This document shows, in pieces, positions 17,522-26,065 of a stretch of 64,000 nt of DNA (positions are counted from its first letter, which is position 1; every line of letters starts with the position of its first letter). This stretch comes from Pseudomonas sp. LB-090624 (lineage in GTDB: Bacteria; Pseudomonadota; Gammaproteobacteria; Pseudomonadales; Pseudomonadaceae), in contig NZ_QJRL01000002.1 in NCBI RefSeq assembly GCF_003205205.1, positions 1 to 64,000 on the forward strand, written 5' to 3'. The translations under genes were made by a program, and so were the position numbers. The notes under the pieces were generated by a model. That model was not told the DNA's origin and made no database searches. It was given only the letters and a program-made list of their open reading frames with translations.

Positions 17522-18529
17522 CTGCTCAGCCGGCTCCGGCGCCCCCAGGGCCTGGCGGAAGAATGCCGCCGTCTCGCGTTGCAGCGAATGATGGATATGC
17601 CGACGGTCGACGCCGGCGGCATCCTTGCATAACGCCGGCATCCGCGCGGACTGCTCGGTATCGCAATGGGCCATGAACACGAAATGCCCGGCACCCGCCA
17701 ACAAGCGGTAGTCCGGCGTGATGGGCAGTTTTCGGGCCAGGGGTTCGGCATTGCGCTCTACGGCCACCAGCTGGTCACTGTCACCGCTATAGATCAGCAC
17801 CGGCACGTGAACCCCGAGTAGCGCATGGCGCCCGAACAGCAGGCTCAAAGGTGCCATCAACATGGCGGCGCCCACCCGCGGGTCAGCCTCGGGCACGAGT
17901 TCGCTACGATCGGCAATCAGTATGCCGTGGGTCTTGCAGGCATCGGCGTCGTTCGGGCGCTCCAGGCAGTACTGGCGCAGGCGGTCCAGATCCGGGCGCG
18001 CCCCAGAGAGGATCAACGCGGTTTCACCCCCCGCCGAATAGCCGATCACACCGACCTTGCCGCCATTCAGGTAAGGCCCGACCAACGCATCATCGCGGGC
18101 TGCTGTGATGGCAGCACTGACTTGCAGCGGTCGGCCATAGAGGTTGCTCAGGGTACCGAGGCGACTAGGGTCGCGAGCGTTGTCGCCTGGATGCACCACC
18201 GCCACCACTACGAACCCCTGGCGCGCCAGCGAGGTCGCCAGGTAGTGCAAGGCCAATGGGCTGCCGGTATTGCCGTGCGACAGCAGCAGCAGCGGGAATC
18301 GCCCCATGGCGACTGGCGCTTCTTCGGCGACTTCCAGCGGGTAACCCTCTATGCGGGTGCTGCGGGCTTGGCCAGCGGCCGGATAAAAGGCCAGCGCCTG
18401 CATGGGCCGGCGGTCGACCGGGTCGGCCAGGGTCATGTGGTGCAGCCCGACTGTCCATGGCGCAGCTTCGGCATGGGCCAACAGGCCGCCGAGCAAGGCC
18501 AACGCCATCAGGCTGCGAGGGAGAGTCAT
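17489..18529 (-). CDS. Secreted alpha/beta hydrolase (dienelactone-hydrolase/PAF-hydrolase-like)
   Basis: A 346-residue protein with a signal peptide (cleavage probably after HAEA, about residue 22) and an alpha/beta-hydrolase fold. The oxyanion region LLLLSHGNTGS and the nucleophile elbow GYSAGGE are clear. A late Asp (SGDSDQ) and His (GAGHFVF) complete a plausible catalytic triad. It would act in the periplasm on an ester of unknown identity. The gene converges on the MFS gene with a 33-base overlap and diverges from yghU. Confidence 0.85.
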   Translation of the reverse strand: MTLPRSLMALALLGGLLAHAEAAPWTVGLHHMTLADPVDRRPMQALAFYPAAGQARSTRIEGYPLEVAEEAPVAMGRFPLLLLSHGNTGSPLALHYLATSLARQGFVVVAVVHPGDNARDPSRLGTLSNLYGRPLQVSAAITAARDDALVGPYLNGGKVGVIGYSAGGETALILSGARPDLDRLRQYCLERPNDADACKTHGILIADRSELVPEADPRVGAAMLMAPLSLLFGRHALLGVHVPVLIYSGDSDQLVAVERNAEPLARKLPITPDYRLLAGAGHFVFMAHCDTEQSARMPALCKDAAGVDRRHIHHSLQRETAAFFRQALGAPEPAEQSAAAGAQQQR

Positions 18530-18730
18530 CGGCCGGCGGTTCCGTGCAGGGCGAAGGGAGAGCCCAGCATAGAACCCGCCTGCCCCGTGCCGGATGAAAA
18601 CTGGATGAAAACCGCGTCATGCAAAGCGTGCGCGCGCCCTGTGCATTTGCGCATTGCGTCGAACCCGTGGCATAGATGCAGGTCCACGTCTTTACGTGAC
18701 CGTTTTCGCGCCATTGAAGGAGTTTCATGC

Positions 18731-19570
18731 ATGAGCAAGCCCGCCTACGTGCCACCCAAGGTCTGGCGCAACGACGCAGCCTCCGGCGGCCAGTTCGCCA
18801 GCATCAACCGCCCGGTTGCCGGCCCGACCCACGACAAGGCGCTGCCACTGGGCAAGCACCCGCTGCAGCTGTATTCGCTGGCTACGCCCAACGGCGTCAA
18901 GGTGACCATTGCCCTTGAAGAACTACTTGCCTTGGGCCATGCGGGTGCCGAATACGATGCCTGGCTGATTCGCATTGGCGAAGGCGACCAGTTTTCCAGC
19001 GGCTTCGTCCAGGTCAACCCCAATTCGAAGATCCCCGCCCTGCTCGACCGCAGCGTCGAGCCGCCGGTGCGGGTGTTCGAGTCCGGCTCGATCCTGCTGT
19101 ACCTGGCGGACAAGTTCGGCGCTTTGCTACCAACGTCGCCCGCGGCGCGCACCGAGAGCCTGAACTGGCTGTTCTGGCAAATGGGGGCGGCGCCCTACCT
19201 GGGCGGTGGCTTTGGCCACTTCTATGTGTATGCGCCGGAAAAGTTCGAGTACGCCATCAACCGCTTCACCATGGAAGCCAAGCGCCAGCTGGATGTGCTT
19301 GAACGCCGGCTTGCCGAAAGCCGCTACCTGGGTGGCGAGGACTACAGCATTGCCGATATCGCCGTGTGGCCATGGTACGGCGAGCTGGTGCGCGGCAATC
19401 TGTATGGCGCAGCGGAATTCCTGGCGGTGGACGAGTACCCGCATGTGCGGCGTTGGGCCGACGCAATTGCCACGCGCCCGGCAGTGCAGCGTGGCACCCG
19501 GGTAAACCGTACATGGGGGGATGAAGCCAGCCAGGTACCGGAGCGGCACGCGGCGCAAGACCTGGACTGA
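18731..19570 (+). CDS. yghU: Glutathione S-transferase-like disulfide-bond oxidoreductase YghU
   Basis: A GST-fold protein of 279 residues of the YghU/Nu class, which reduces disulfides using two bound glutathiones. The N-terminal thioredoxin-like domain carries YSLATPNGVKVTIALEE and QVNPNSKIPAL, and the helical domain carries FWQMGAAPYLGGGFGHFYVYAPE, a YghU signature. The open frame reaches far upstream, but the ATG at 18731 has AAGGAG 9 bases ahead and gives the normal length of the family. It is monocistronic, divergent from the secreted hydrolase. Confidence 0.93.
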   Translation: MSKPAYVPPKVWRNDAASGGQFASINRPVAGPTHDKALPLGKHPLQLYSLATPNGVKVTIALEELLALGHAGAEYDAWLIRIGEGDQFSSGFVQVNPNSKIPALLDRSVEPPVRVFESGSILLYLADKFGALLPTSPAARTESLNWLFWQMGAAPYLGGGFGHFYVYAPEKFEYAINRFTMEAKRQLDVLERRLAESRYLGGEDYSIADIAVWPWYGELVRGNLYGAAEFLAVDEYPHVRRWADAIATRPAVQRGTRVNRTWGDEASQVPERHAAQDLD

Positions 19571-19762
19571 CCTGTCCAAGGTCGCCCAGGCGAGTGGACG
19601 CGGCCCTGCAGGGGACCGCGTCGTCCTTGAAGGGGGCGGTTCAGCCCCCCGACAATGCCCGCCTGCATAAAACCATTTGCCCCGGCGCAAACCTGCGTCC
19701 GCCCAGCCCTTCTTGTACACTCCTCGCAATAGCCCCCACCTGTACATTTTTTTGGTGAACGC

Positions 19763-21466
19763 ATGATCGAGGTAACCGAGGTTTCCATTGCCGAGCTGCG
19801 CGCAGCGCTCGAGTCGGGCCGCACCACAGCGGTCGAGCTGGTCAAGGCCTACCTGGCACGTATCGACGCCTACGATGGCGCTGACACTGCCACCGCCCTG
19901 AACGCTGTCGTGGTGCGCAACCCAGAAGCGCTGAAAGAAGCCGAGGCCTCCGATGCCCGTCGCGCCAACGGCCAGGTGCTGAGCCCGCTGGACGGTATCC
20001 CCTACACCGCCAAGGACAGTTACCTGGTAAAGGGCCTGACCGCTGCGTCCGGCAGCCCGGCCTTCAAGGACCTGGTGGCCCAACGCGACGCCTTCACCAT
20101 CGAGCGCCTGCGCGCCGCCGGTGCCGTGTGCCTGGGCAAGACCAACATGCCGCCCATGGCCAACGGTGGCATGCAGCGTGGCGTGTATGGCCGCGCCGAA
20201 AGCCCGTACAACGCTAACTACCTGACCGCACCCTTTGCCTCGGGCTCGTCCAACGGGGCCGGCACGGCCACCGCTGCCAGCTTCAGCGCCTTCGGCCTGG
20301 CCGAAGAAACCTGGTCGAGCGGCCGTGGCCCGGCGTCCAACAATGGCCTGTGCGCCTATACCCCGTCGCGCGGGGTGATTTCGGTACGTGGCAACTGGCC
20401 GCTGACGCCAACCATGGACGTGGTCGTGCCCTATGCGCGTACCATGGCCGACCTGCTGGAAATTCTCGACGTCGTTGTCGCCGATGACGCCGACAAACGC
20501 GGCGACCTGTGGCGCCTGCAACCCTGGGTACCGATCCCCGCAGCCTCCACGGTGCGCCCGGCTTCGTACCTGGACCTGGCCGTGGATGCCAGCGCGCTCA
20601 AAGGCAAGCGCTTTGGCGTGCCACGCATGTATATCAATGCCGACGCCGAAGCCGGCACCTCGGAACAACCAGGCATCGGCGGGCCGACCGGCCAGCGCAT
20701 CAACACCCGCGCCTCGGTGATCGACCTTTGGCAACAGGCCCGTCAGGCCCTGGAAGCGGCCGGCGCCCAAGTGCTGGAAGTGGACTTCCCGCTGGTGTCC
20801 AACTGCGAAGGTGACCGCCCGGGTGCGCCGACCGTGTACAACCGCGGCATCGTCAGCAAGGCGTTTCTGCATGATGAGTTGTGGGAGCTGTCGGGCTGGG
20901 GCTTCGACGACTTCCTGCGCGCTAACGGCGACCCCAAACTCAACCAGTTGGCGGATGTCGATGGCCCGCAGATCTTCCCGCACGACCCGGGCACCCTGCC
21001 CAACCGTGAAGACGACCTGGCGGCCGGCATGGACGAATATGTCAACATGGCCAAGCGCGGCCTGAAGACCTGGGACCAGATCGAGACCCTGCCCGATGGC
21101 CTGCGTGGCCTGGAACAGACGCGCAAGCTGGACCTGGAAGACTGGATGGACACGCTGGGCCTGGACGCGGTGCTGTTCCCTACCGTGGCCGACGTGGGCC
21201 CGGCGGATGCCGACGTCAACCCGGCATCGGCAGACATTGCCTGGAGCAATGGTATCTGGGTGGCCAATGGCAATCTGGCGATTCGTCACCTGGGCGTGCC
21301 GACCGTGACCGTGCCGATGGGCGTGATGGCCGATATCGGCATGCCCGTGGGGCTGACCTTTGCCGGCAAGGCCTACAGCGACAACGCGCTGCTGAGCTAT
21401 GGTGCCGCCTTCGAGGCGACCGGCTCGCGCCGCATGATCCCGCCACGTACGCCGGCTCTCGGCTGA
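19763..21466 (+). CDS. Amidase signature family protein
   Basis: A hydrolase of 567 residues belonging to the amidase signature family. It has Lys84 (YTAKDSY), a serine-rich loop GSSNG (161-165) in place of the usual GGSSGG, and WSSGRGPAS near 184-192. The expected nucleophile, Ser186, is followed by R-x-P-A as in the family. The glycine-rich part of the signature is degenerate, so substrate range may differ from standard aryl-amidases. The gene stands 192 bases after yghU. It is followed after 76 bases by the YheO-type regulator gene, which could share its transcript. Confidence 0.85.
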   Translation: MIEVTEVSIAELRAALESGRTTAVELVKAYLARIDAYDGADTATALNAVVVRNPEALKEAEASDARRANGQVLSPLDGIPYTAKDSYLVKGLTAASGSPAFKDLVAQRDAFTIERLRAAGAVCLGKTNMPPMANGGMQRGVYGRAESPYNANYLTAPFASGSSNGAGTATAASFSAFGLAEETWSSGRGPASNNGLCAYTPSRGVISVRGNWPLTPTMDVVVPYARTMADLLEILDVVVADDADKRGDLWRLQPWVPIPAASTVRPASYLDLAVDASALKGKRFGVPRMYINADAEAGTSEQPGIGGPTGQRINTRASVIDLWQQARQALEAAGAQVLEVDFPLVSNCEGDRPGAPTVYNRGIVSKAFLHDELWELSGWGFDDFLRANGDPKLNQLADVDGPQIFPHDPGTLPNREDDLAAGMDEYVNMAKRGLKTWDQIETLPDGLRGLEQTRKLDLEDWMDTLGLDAVLFPTVADVGPADADVNPASADIAWSNGIWVANGNLAIRHLGVPTVTVPMGVMADIGMPVGLTFAGKAYSDNALLSYGAAFEATGSRRMIPPRTPALG

Positions 21467-21521
21467 GTACTGGGGGCTGGCTTGCCAGCCATGATGCCGG
21501 CAGGCCCGACACAGATCGCAT

Positions 21522-21561
21522 AATTCAACTTCATGTGTAAGAATGCACAAAATGTTGAATT
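21522..21561. promoter_or_regulatory. Inverted repeat around the start of the YheO-type regulator
   Basis: AATTCAAC (21522-21529) and GTTGAATT (21554-21561) form a perfect 8-base inverted repeat spaced by 24 bases. It spans the first possible ATG of the regulator gene. It could be an operator for autoregulation or a hairpin over the translation start. Confidence 0.35.
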
Positions 21562-22247
21562 TTCGATCTGCCATGCCCATCGCCCCCCTCGAAGAACGCC
21601 AGCTCACCCTCACCGTGCTCAAGGCCGCTATCCAGGCCTTGGGCAGCGTTGCCGCCCGCAACATGGAAATCCTCCTGCACGACCTCGACCACCCCGAACA
21701 CTCGGTGGTGGCGATCGTCAATGGCCATCTTTCAGGGCGCAGCATCGGCAGCCCCATCCTTGCAGCACCGGAACAGGACCAGGGTTTCAAGGCCCTGATG
21801 CAGGCCTCAGCCGACCAGCAAGGCCGTGAGCCGGTGGTGCTGCCCGACTACCCCACCACGCTCAAAGGCCGCACGCTACGCAGCGCAACGGCCATCTTCC
21901 GTGACAGCAGCGGCCACCCGTTCGCCAGCCTGTGCGTCAACACTGACGTCACAGGCCTGGACGCTGCCATGAACTTCCTTCAGCAGTTCCAGCCACTGGG
22001 CGCCACGCCAGCCGCCAGCGAACCGGCCGACATGGAGCTGCTGATGAGCGAAATCATCCAGGCCTCGCTGCAACGCAGTGGCCAAGGGCGGATGAACAAG
22101 CAGGCCAAGGTCGAAGCGGTACGGGTGATGCAGGAGCGTGGCCTGTTCATCGTCAAGGGCGGGGTCGAGAAAGCCGCCAGCGCCCTCGGCGTCACCCGCT
22201 ACACCATCTACAACTACCTCGAACAATTGCGCGGAGCCAGCCAATGA
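21543..22247 (+). CDS. YheO-type PAS and helix-turn-helix transcriptional regulator
   Basis: This 234-residue protein has an N-terminal YheO-like PAS domain (about residues 15-125, with AARNMEILLHDLDHPEHSVVAIVNGHLSGR) and a C-terminal DNA-binding helix-turn-helix (about 185-230, ending KAASALGVTRYTIYNYL). The start is uncertain. ATG 21543 gives MHKMLNF and ATG 21573 gives MPIAPLEE, and neither has a clear ribosome site. The next gene, a dehydratase, overlaps the stop by four bases (ATGA), so this protein very likely controls that enzyme in response to an amino acid. That last step is inference. Confidence 0.88.
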   Translation: MHKMLNFRSAMPIAPLEERQLTLTVLKAAIQALGSVAARNMEILLHDLDHPEHSVVAIVNGHLSGRSIGSPILAAPEQDQGFKALMQASADQQGREPVVLPDYPTTLKGRTLRSATAIFRDSSGHPFASLCVNTDVTGLDAAMNFLQQFQPLGATPAASEPADMELLMSEIIQASLQRSGQGRMNKQAKVEAVRVMQERGLFIVKGGVEKAASALGVTRYTIYNYLEQLRGASQ

Positions 22248-23161
22248 CCTTGCACATTCAGACCCCCCTGATCGAATCGCGCCCGCTGTCGCTGGCTGCC
22301 GGGCGCAACATCTGGCTCAAGCTTGATGCCCTGCAACCCTGCGGGTCGTTCAAGCTGCGCGGTGTGGGCCACGCCTGCGAGGTCCATCAGGCGCGTGGCG
22401 CCAGGCACTTCGTGTCGTCCTCGGGCGGCAACGCCGGCCTGGCGGTAGCCTACGCCGGGCGCAAGCTGGGGGTACCGGTGACGGTGGTAGTGCCCGAAAC
22501 CACCACTGAACGGGCCAAGCAGCTGCTGCGCCTGGAGGACGCCAAGGTGGTGGTGCACGGCAGCTCCTGGCAAGAGGCCAACGAACTGGCACTGACCCTG
22601 GTCGGCGCTGGCGATGCCTTTATTCATCCGTTCGATGACCCGTTGCTGTGGGCCGGGCATGCCAGCCTGGTCGACGAGGTGGCAGCAGCCGGGGTCAAGC
22701 CCGATGCGGTGGTGCTGTCGGTGGGCGGTGGCGGGTTGCTTAGCGGAGTGGTCGAAGGGCTACAGCGCAATGGCTGGGGAGATGTGCCGGTGCTGGCGGT
22801 GGAAACCACCGGCGCTGCCTCGCTGCACGCTGCCATGCAAGCCGGGCACACGGTCGAACTGCAGCGCATTGCCTCGATCGCCAGCTCGCTCGGTGCCAAG
22901 CGGGTGGCTGAACAGGCGCTGGCCTGCACGCTCAGGCATCCGGTGCACAGCCATCGGGTCACTGACCGGGCGGCGCTGGAAGCCTGCGAGCGGTTCCTGC
23001 TCGACCATCGGCTGCTGGTGGAGCCCGCCTGTGGGGCGGCACTGGCGTTGGCCTATGACTCGAGCGCACTGGCCGGTTTGCAGAATGTGCTGGTTGTGGT
23101 GTGTGGCGGGGCTACGGCCACGCTGGAGCAGATCCAGGCTTGGTTGCAACACGCCGATTGA
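22244..23161 (+). CDS. PLP-dependent L-serine/threonine dehydratase-like enzyme
   Basis: A fold-type II PLP enzyme of 305 residues. Lys37 (GSFKLRG) is the PLP-binding lysine, SSGGNAG is the substrate/carboxylate loop and SVGGGGLLSG is the phosphate-binding loop. The short length and lack of an ACT domain match animal-type serine dehydratases (deamination of serine or threonine to a 2-oxo acid). It is translationally coupled to the YheO-type regulator. A small perfect hairpin (23182-23203) follows the stop between this gene and the convergent DUF2945 gene. Confidence 0.9.
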   Translation: MTLHIQTPLIESRPLSLAAGRNIWLKLDALQPCGSFKLRGVGHACEVHQARGARHFVSSSGGNAGLAVAYAGRKLGVPVTVVVPETTTERAKQLLRLEDAKVVVHGSSWQEANELALTLVGAGDAFIHPFDDPLLWAGHASLVDEVAAAGVKPDAVVLSVGGGGLLSGVVEGLQRNGWGDVPVLAVETTGAASLHAAMQAGHTVELQRIASIASSLGAKRVAEQALACTLRHPVHSHRVTDRAALEACERFLLDHRLLVEPACGAALALAYDSSALAGLQNVLVVVCGGATATLEQIQAWLQHAD

Positions 23162-23181
23162 GGTTAGCTGTACCGACCTCT

Positions 23182-23203
23182 TCGCGGCGGTTCGACGCCG
23201 CGA
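23182..23203. terminator. Hairpin between convergent genes
   Basis: TCGCGGCG and CGCCGCGA form an 8-base perfect stem with a 6-base loop between the ends of the dehydratase and DUF2945 genes. There is no T-run on either side, so termination activity is uncertain. Confidence 0.35.
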
Positions 23204-23210
23204 GGGTCAT

Positions 23211-23420
23211 TCAGTCCCTCTCCAGCGCCGTTTCCTTGTGCATCGCCAGGTGCCCGGTCTTGCTGCTTTTCACCTCATACTGCGGCTCATCCTGCGAACA
23301 GTGCCGGTGCCGGCCGCAAAACTCGACGTCGCGGGTATGCACCTTGACCACCGTGCCGTGGATGATCCCGGCCTCGGAATTCCAGCGCACGTTGTCGCCT
23401 GGCTTGTACACGTTGCTCAT
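23211..23420 (-). CDS. DUF2945 (Hva1 TUDOR-like) small protein
   Basis: A 69-residue protein of the Hva1_TUDOR / DUF2945 type, recognised by YKPGDNVRWNSEAGIIHGTVVK and the C-terminal PQYEVKSSKTGHLAMHKE. It would be a small SH3/Tudor-like barrel in the cytosol, with no known molecular role. The longer frame starts 7 codons earlier. The ATG at 23420 has GGAGGAG 6 bases ahead and is preferred. Confidence 0.85.
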   Translation of the reverse strand: MSNVYKPGDNVRWNSEAGIIHGTVVKVHTRDVEFCGRHRHCSQDEPQYEVKSSKTGHLAMHKETALERD

Positions 23421-23614
23421 CGGATTCTCCTCCCGGTACACGGTTGCTGATTACGATAGTCACATGCCGTTGTTCTACTGAGCCCGCCGCAACCGGAAAA
23501 TCCCCTCGCAACGACGTCAACCCTGACGAAATGCATATCCCACCCTTTCGGTCTGCGGCAAGTGAAGGCACAATGCGTGTCCTTTTTTTGGCCGGCCTGG
23601 CCGGGGGCCTTTAA

Positions 23615-24712
23615 ATGATCAAGACGCCGTACTACCTCATCGATAAAACCAAGCTGCTCAGCAACATGGAGAAGATCGCCTACGTGCGTGAACACTCTGG
23701 TGCCAAGGCCCTGCTTGCCCTCAAGTGTTTCGCCACCTGGTCGGTATTCGACCTGATGCAGCAGTACATGGACGGCACGACTTCGTCCTCCCTCTTCGAG
23801 CTCAAGCTCGGCCGCCAGAAGTTCGCCGGCGAAACCCACGCCTACAGCGTGGCCTGGGCCGACGACGAGGTCGAGGAAATGCTCGAGAACTGCGACAAGA
23901 TCATCTTCAACTCGATCGGCCAGCTGCAACGCTTTGCCGAACAGTCCGAAGGCAAGGTGCGCGGCCTGCGCGTCAACCCGCAAGTCAGCAGCTCCGACTA
24001 CCTGCTGGCCGACCCGGCGCGCCCGTTCAGCCGCCTGGGCGAATGGGACCCGGCCAAGATCGAGCAAGTGATCGAGCAGATCTCCGGCTTCATGTTCCAC
24101 AACAACTGCGAGAACGGTGACTTCGGCCTGTTCGACAAGATGCTCAGCCACATCGAAGAGCGCTTCGGCCACCTGCTGCACAAGGTCGAATGGGTCAGCC
24201 TGGGTGGTGGTATCCACTTCACCGGTGAAGACTATGCGGTCGATGCTTTCTGCGCGCGCCTCAAGGCCTTCGCGCAAACCTACGGCGTGCAGGTGTACCT
24301 GGAACCTGGCGAAGCCGCCATCACCAACAGTGCCTCGCTGGAAGTGACCGTGCTCGACACCCTGTACAACGGCAAGCACCTGGCCGTGGTCGACAGCTCG
24401 ATCGAAGCGCACCTGCTCGACCTGCTGATCTACCGCCTCAACGCCAAGATGGCCCCCAACGACGGCGAGCACACCTACATGGTCTGCGGCAAGTCGTGCC
24501 TGGCCGGTGACATCTTCGGCGAGTACCAATTCGATCGTCCGCTGGCCATTGGCGACCGCCTGTCGTTCATCGACACGGCCGGTTACACCATGGTCAAGAA
24601 AAACTGGTTCAACGGTCTGAAAATGCCATCCATCGTGGTCAAGCAACTCGACGGCAGCGTCGAAGTGGTTCGCGAGTTCGGTTTCGAAGACTACGTTTCC
24701 AGCCTGTCGTAA
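23615..24712 (+). CDS. nspC: Carboxynorspermidine/carboxyspermidine decarboxylase NspC
   Basis: A PLP enzyme of 365 residues of the alanine-racemase-fold decarboxylase group. It makes norspermidine or spermidine from the carboxylated precursor. Lys37 (LLALKCFATW) is the PLP lysine, SLGGGIHFTGEDY is the glycine-rich phosphate loop, and CGKSCLAGD supplies the catalytic cysteine from the partner subunit. The synthase gene follows 33 bases later. The pair forms the carboxy(nor)spermidine branch of polyamine synthesis, starting from aspartate semialdehyde and a diamine. Confidence 0.93.
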   Translation: MIKTPYYLIDKTKLLSNMEKIAYVREHSGAKALLALKCFATWSVFDLMQQYMDGTTSSSLFELKLGRQKFAGETHAYSVAWADDEVEEMLENCDKIIFNSIGQLQRFAEQSEGKVRGLRVNPQVSSSDYLLADPARPFSRLGEWDPAKIEQVIEQISGFMFHNNCENGDFGLFDKMLSHIEERFGHLLHKVEWVSLGGGIHFTGEDYAVDAFCARLKAFAQTYGVQVYLEPGEAAITNSASLEVTVLDTLYNGKHLAVVDSSIEAHLLDLLIYRLNAKMAPNDGEHTYMVCGKSCLAGDIFGEYQFDRPLAIGDRLSFIDTAGYTMVKKNWFNGLKMPSIVVKQLDGSVEVVREFGFEDYVSSLS

Positions 24713-24745
24713 GACCGGCTTTCAGAGTAAGGAGCGAAAGGTAAA

Positions 24746-25990
24746 TTGAAGAAGAACGTTCTTATCATTGGTGCAGGAGGTGTCGCCAAGGTGGTGGCCC
24801 ACAAGTGCGCGCAGCATAACGACGAACTGGGTCGTATCGCTATCGCGTCACGGAACATCTCCAAATGCCAGGCCATCATCGACAGCGTCAAGGCCAAGGG
24901 TAGCCTCAAGGTACCCGCCGACATCCAGGCCTTCTCGCTCAACGCCCTCGATGTCGAGGCAACCAAGGCGCTGATCCGCGAAACCGAATCGCAGATCGTG
25001 ATCAATGTGGGTTCCGCCTTCCTCAACATGTCGGTGCTGCGTGCCTGCATCGATACCGGTGTCGCCTACCTGGACACCGCCATCCACGAAGAGCCGGGCA
25101 AGATCTGCGAGACCCCGCCGTGGTACGGCAACTACGAGTGGAAACACCTCGAAGAGTGCCAGGCAAAGAACATTACCGCCATTCTCGGCGTCGGTTTCGA
25201 CCCGGGTGTGGTGAACAGCTACGCCAAACTTGCGCAGCAGCAGTATTTCGACAGCATTGATTCGATCGACATTCTCGACGTCAATGCCGGTTCGCATGGC
25301 AAGTACTTTGCCACCAACTTCGACCCGGAAATCAACTTCCGCGAGTTTACCGGGCAAGTGTGGAGCTGGCAGAACAGCCAGTGGACCAGCAACACCATGT
25401 TCGAAGTCAAGCGTACCGACGACCTGCCCGTGGTAGGTTCGCAAAACCTGTACCTGACCGGCCACGATGAAGTTCACTCGATTTCGAAGAACCTCAACGT
25501 GCCGAACGTGCGCTTCTGGATGAGCTTCGGCGAGCACTACATCAACGTGTTCACCGTGCTGAAAAACCTCGGCCTGCTCAGTGAGCAGCCGGTGAAAACC
25601 GCCGAAGGCCTGGAAGTGGTACCGCTGAAAGTGGTCAAGGCCGTGCTGCCGGACCCAGCCTCGCTGGCCCCTGGCTACACCGGCAAGACCTGCATCGGTG
25701 ACTTGGTCAAAGGCACCAAGGATGGCCAGCCGCGCGAAGTGTTCATCTACAACGTGGCCGACCACGAAGAAGCCTACGCCGAGACTGACAGCCAGGGTAT
25801 TTCCTACACCGCCGGTGTACCGCCAGTGGCTGCCGCCCTGCTGGTTGCCCGGGGCGAATGGGATGCCAAGCGCATGGTCAACGTCGAGGAACTGCCAGCC
25901 GAGCCGTTCCTCAAGGCGTTGGACGTGATGGGCCTGCCGACCCGCGTCAAGGATGAAAAAGGTGATCGTCCTTGGGACGCTGAAGCCTAA
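24746..25990 (+). CDS. Carboxynorspermidine/carboxyspermidine synthase (saccharopine dehydrogenase family)
   Basis: A dehydrogenase of 414 residues that reductively joins aspartate beta-semialdehyde with 1,3-diaminopropane or putrescine, supplying NspC. The Rossmann motif IIGAGGVAKVVAHK is at the N-terminus, followed by NVGSAFLNMSVLRACIDTGVAYLDTAIHE and GVGFDPGVVN, typical of the family. It starts with TTG at 24746, with AAGGAG upstream. It lies 33 bases after nspC and ends at a strong terminator, so the two genes form an operon. Confidence 0.92.
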   Translation: MKKNVLIIGAGGVAKVVAHKCAQHNDELGRIAIASRNISKCQAIIDSVKAKGSLKVPADIQAFSLNALDVEATKALIRETESQIVINVGSAFLNMSVLRACIDTGVAYLDTAIHEEPGKICETPPWYGNYEWKHLEECQAKNITAILGVGFDPGVVNSYAKLAQQQYFDSIDSIDILDVNAGSHGKYFATNFDPEINFREFTGQVWSWQNSQWTSNTMFEVKRTDDLPVVGSQNLYLTGHDEVHSISKNLNVPNVRFWMSFGEHYINVFTVLKNLGLLSEQPVKTAEGLEVVPLKVVKAVLPDPASLAPGYTGKTCIGDLVKGTKDGQPREVFIYNVADHEEAYAETDSQGISYTAGVPPVAAALLVARGEWDAKRMVNVEELPAEPFLKALDVMGLPTRVKDEKGDRPWDAEA

Positions 25991-25999
25991 GCAGTCACG

Positions 26000-26035
26000 C
26001 AGACGGGGCGCCAACCAGGCGCCCCGTCTGTTTTT
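26000..26035 (+). terminator. Rho-independent terminator after the norspermidine operon
   Basis: A 13-base perfect GC-rich stem (CAGACGGGGCGCC / GGCGCCCCGTCTG, loop AACCA) is followed by five T. It ends the nspC operon just 10 bases after the stop codon. Confidence 0.92.
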
Positions 26036-26065
26036 CAGGCCCGCGAACAAGCAAGCCAGCAAGCG

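Noticed and set aside
19127..21790. Minus-strand open frame of 887 codons opposite yghU and the amidase
   Set aside because: It lies wholly opposite well-supported genes, has no recognisable motif, and is a typical effect of high GC third positions.
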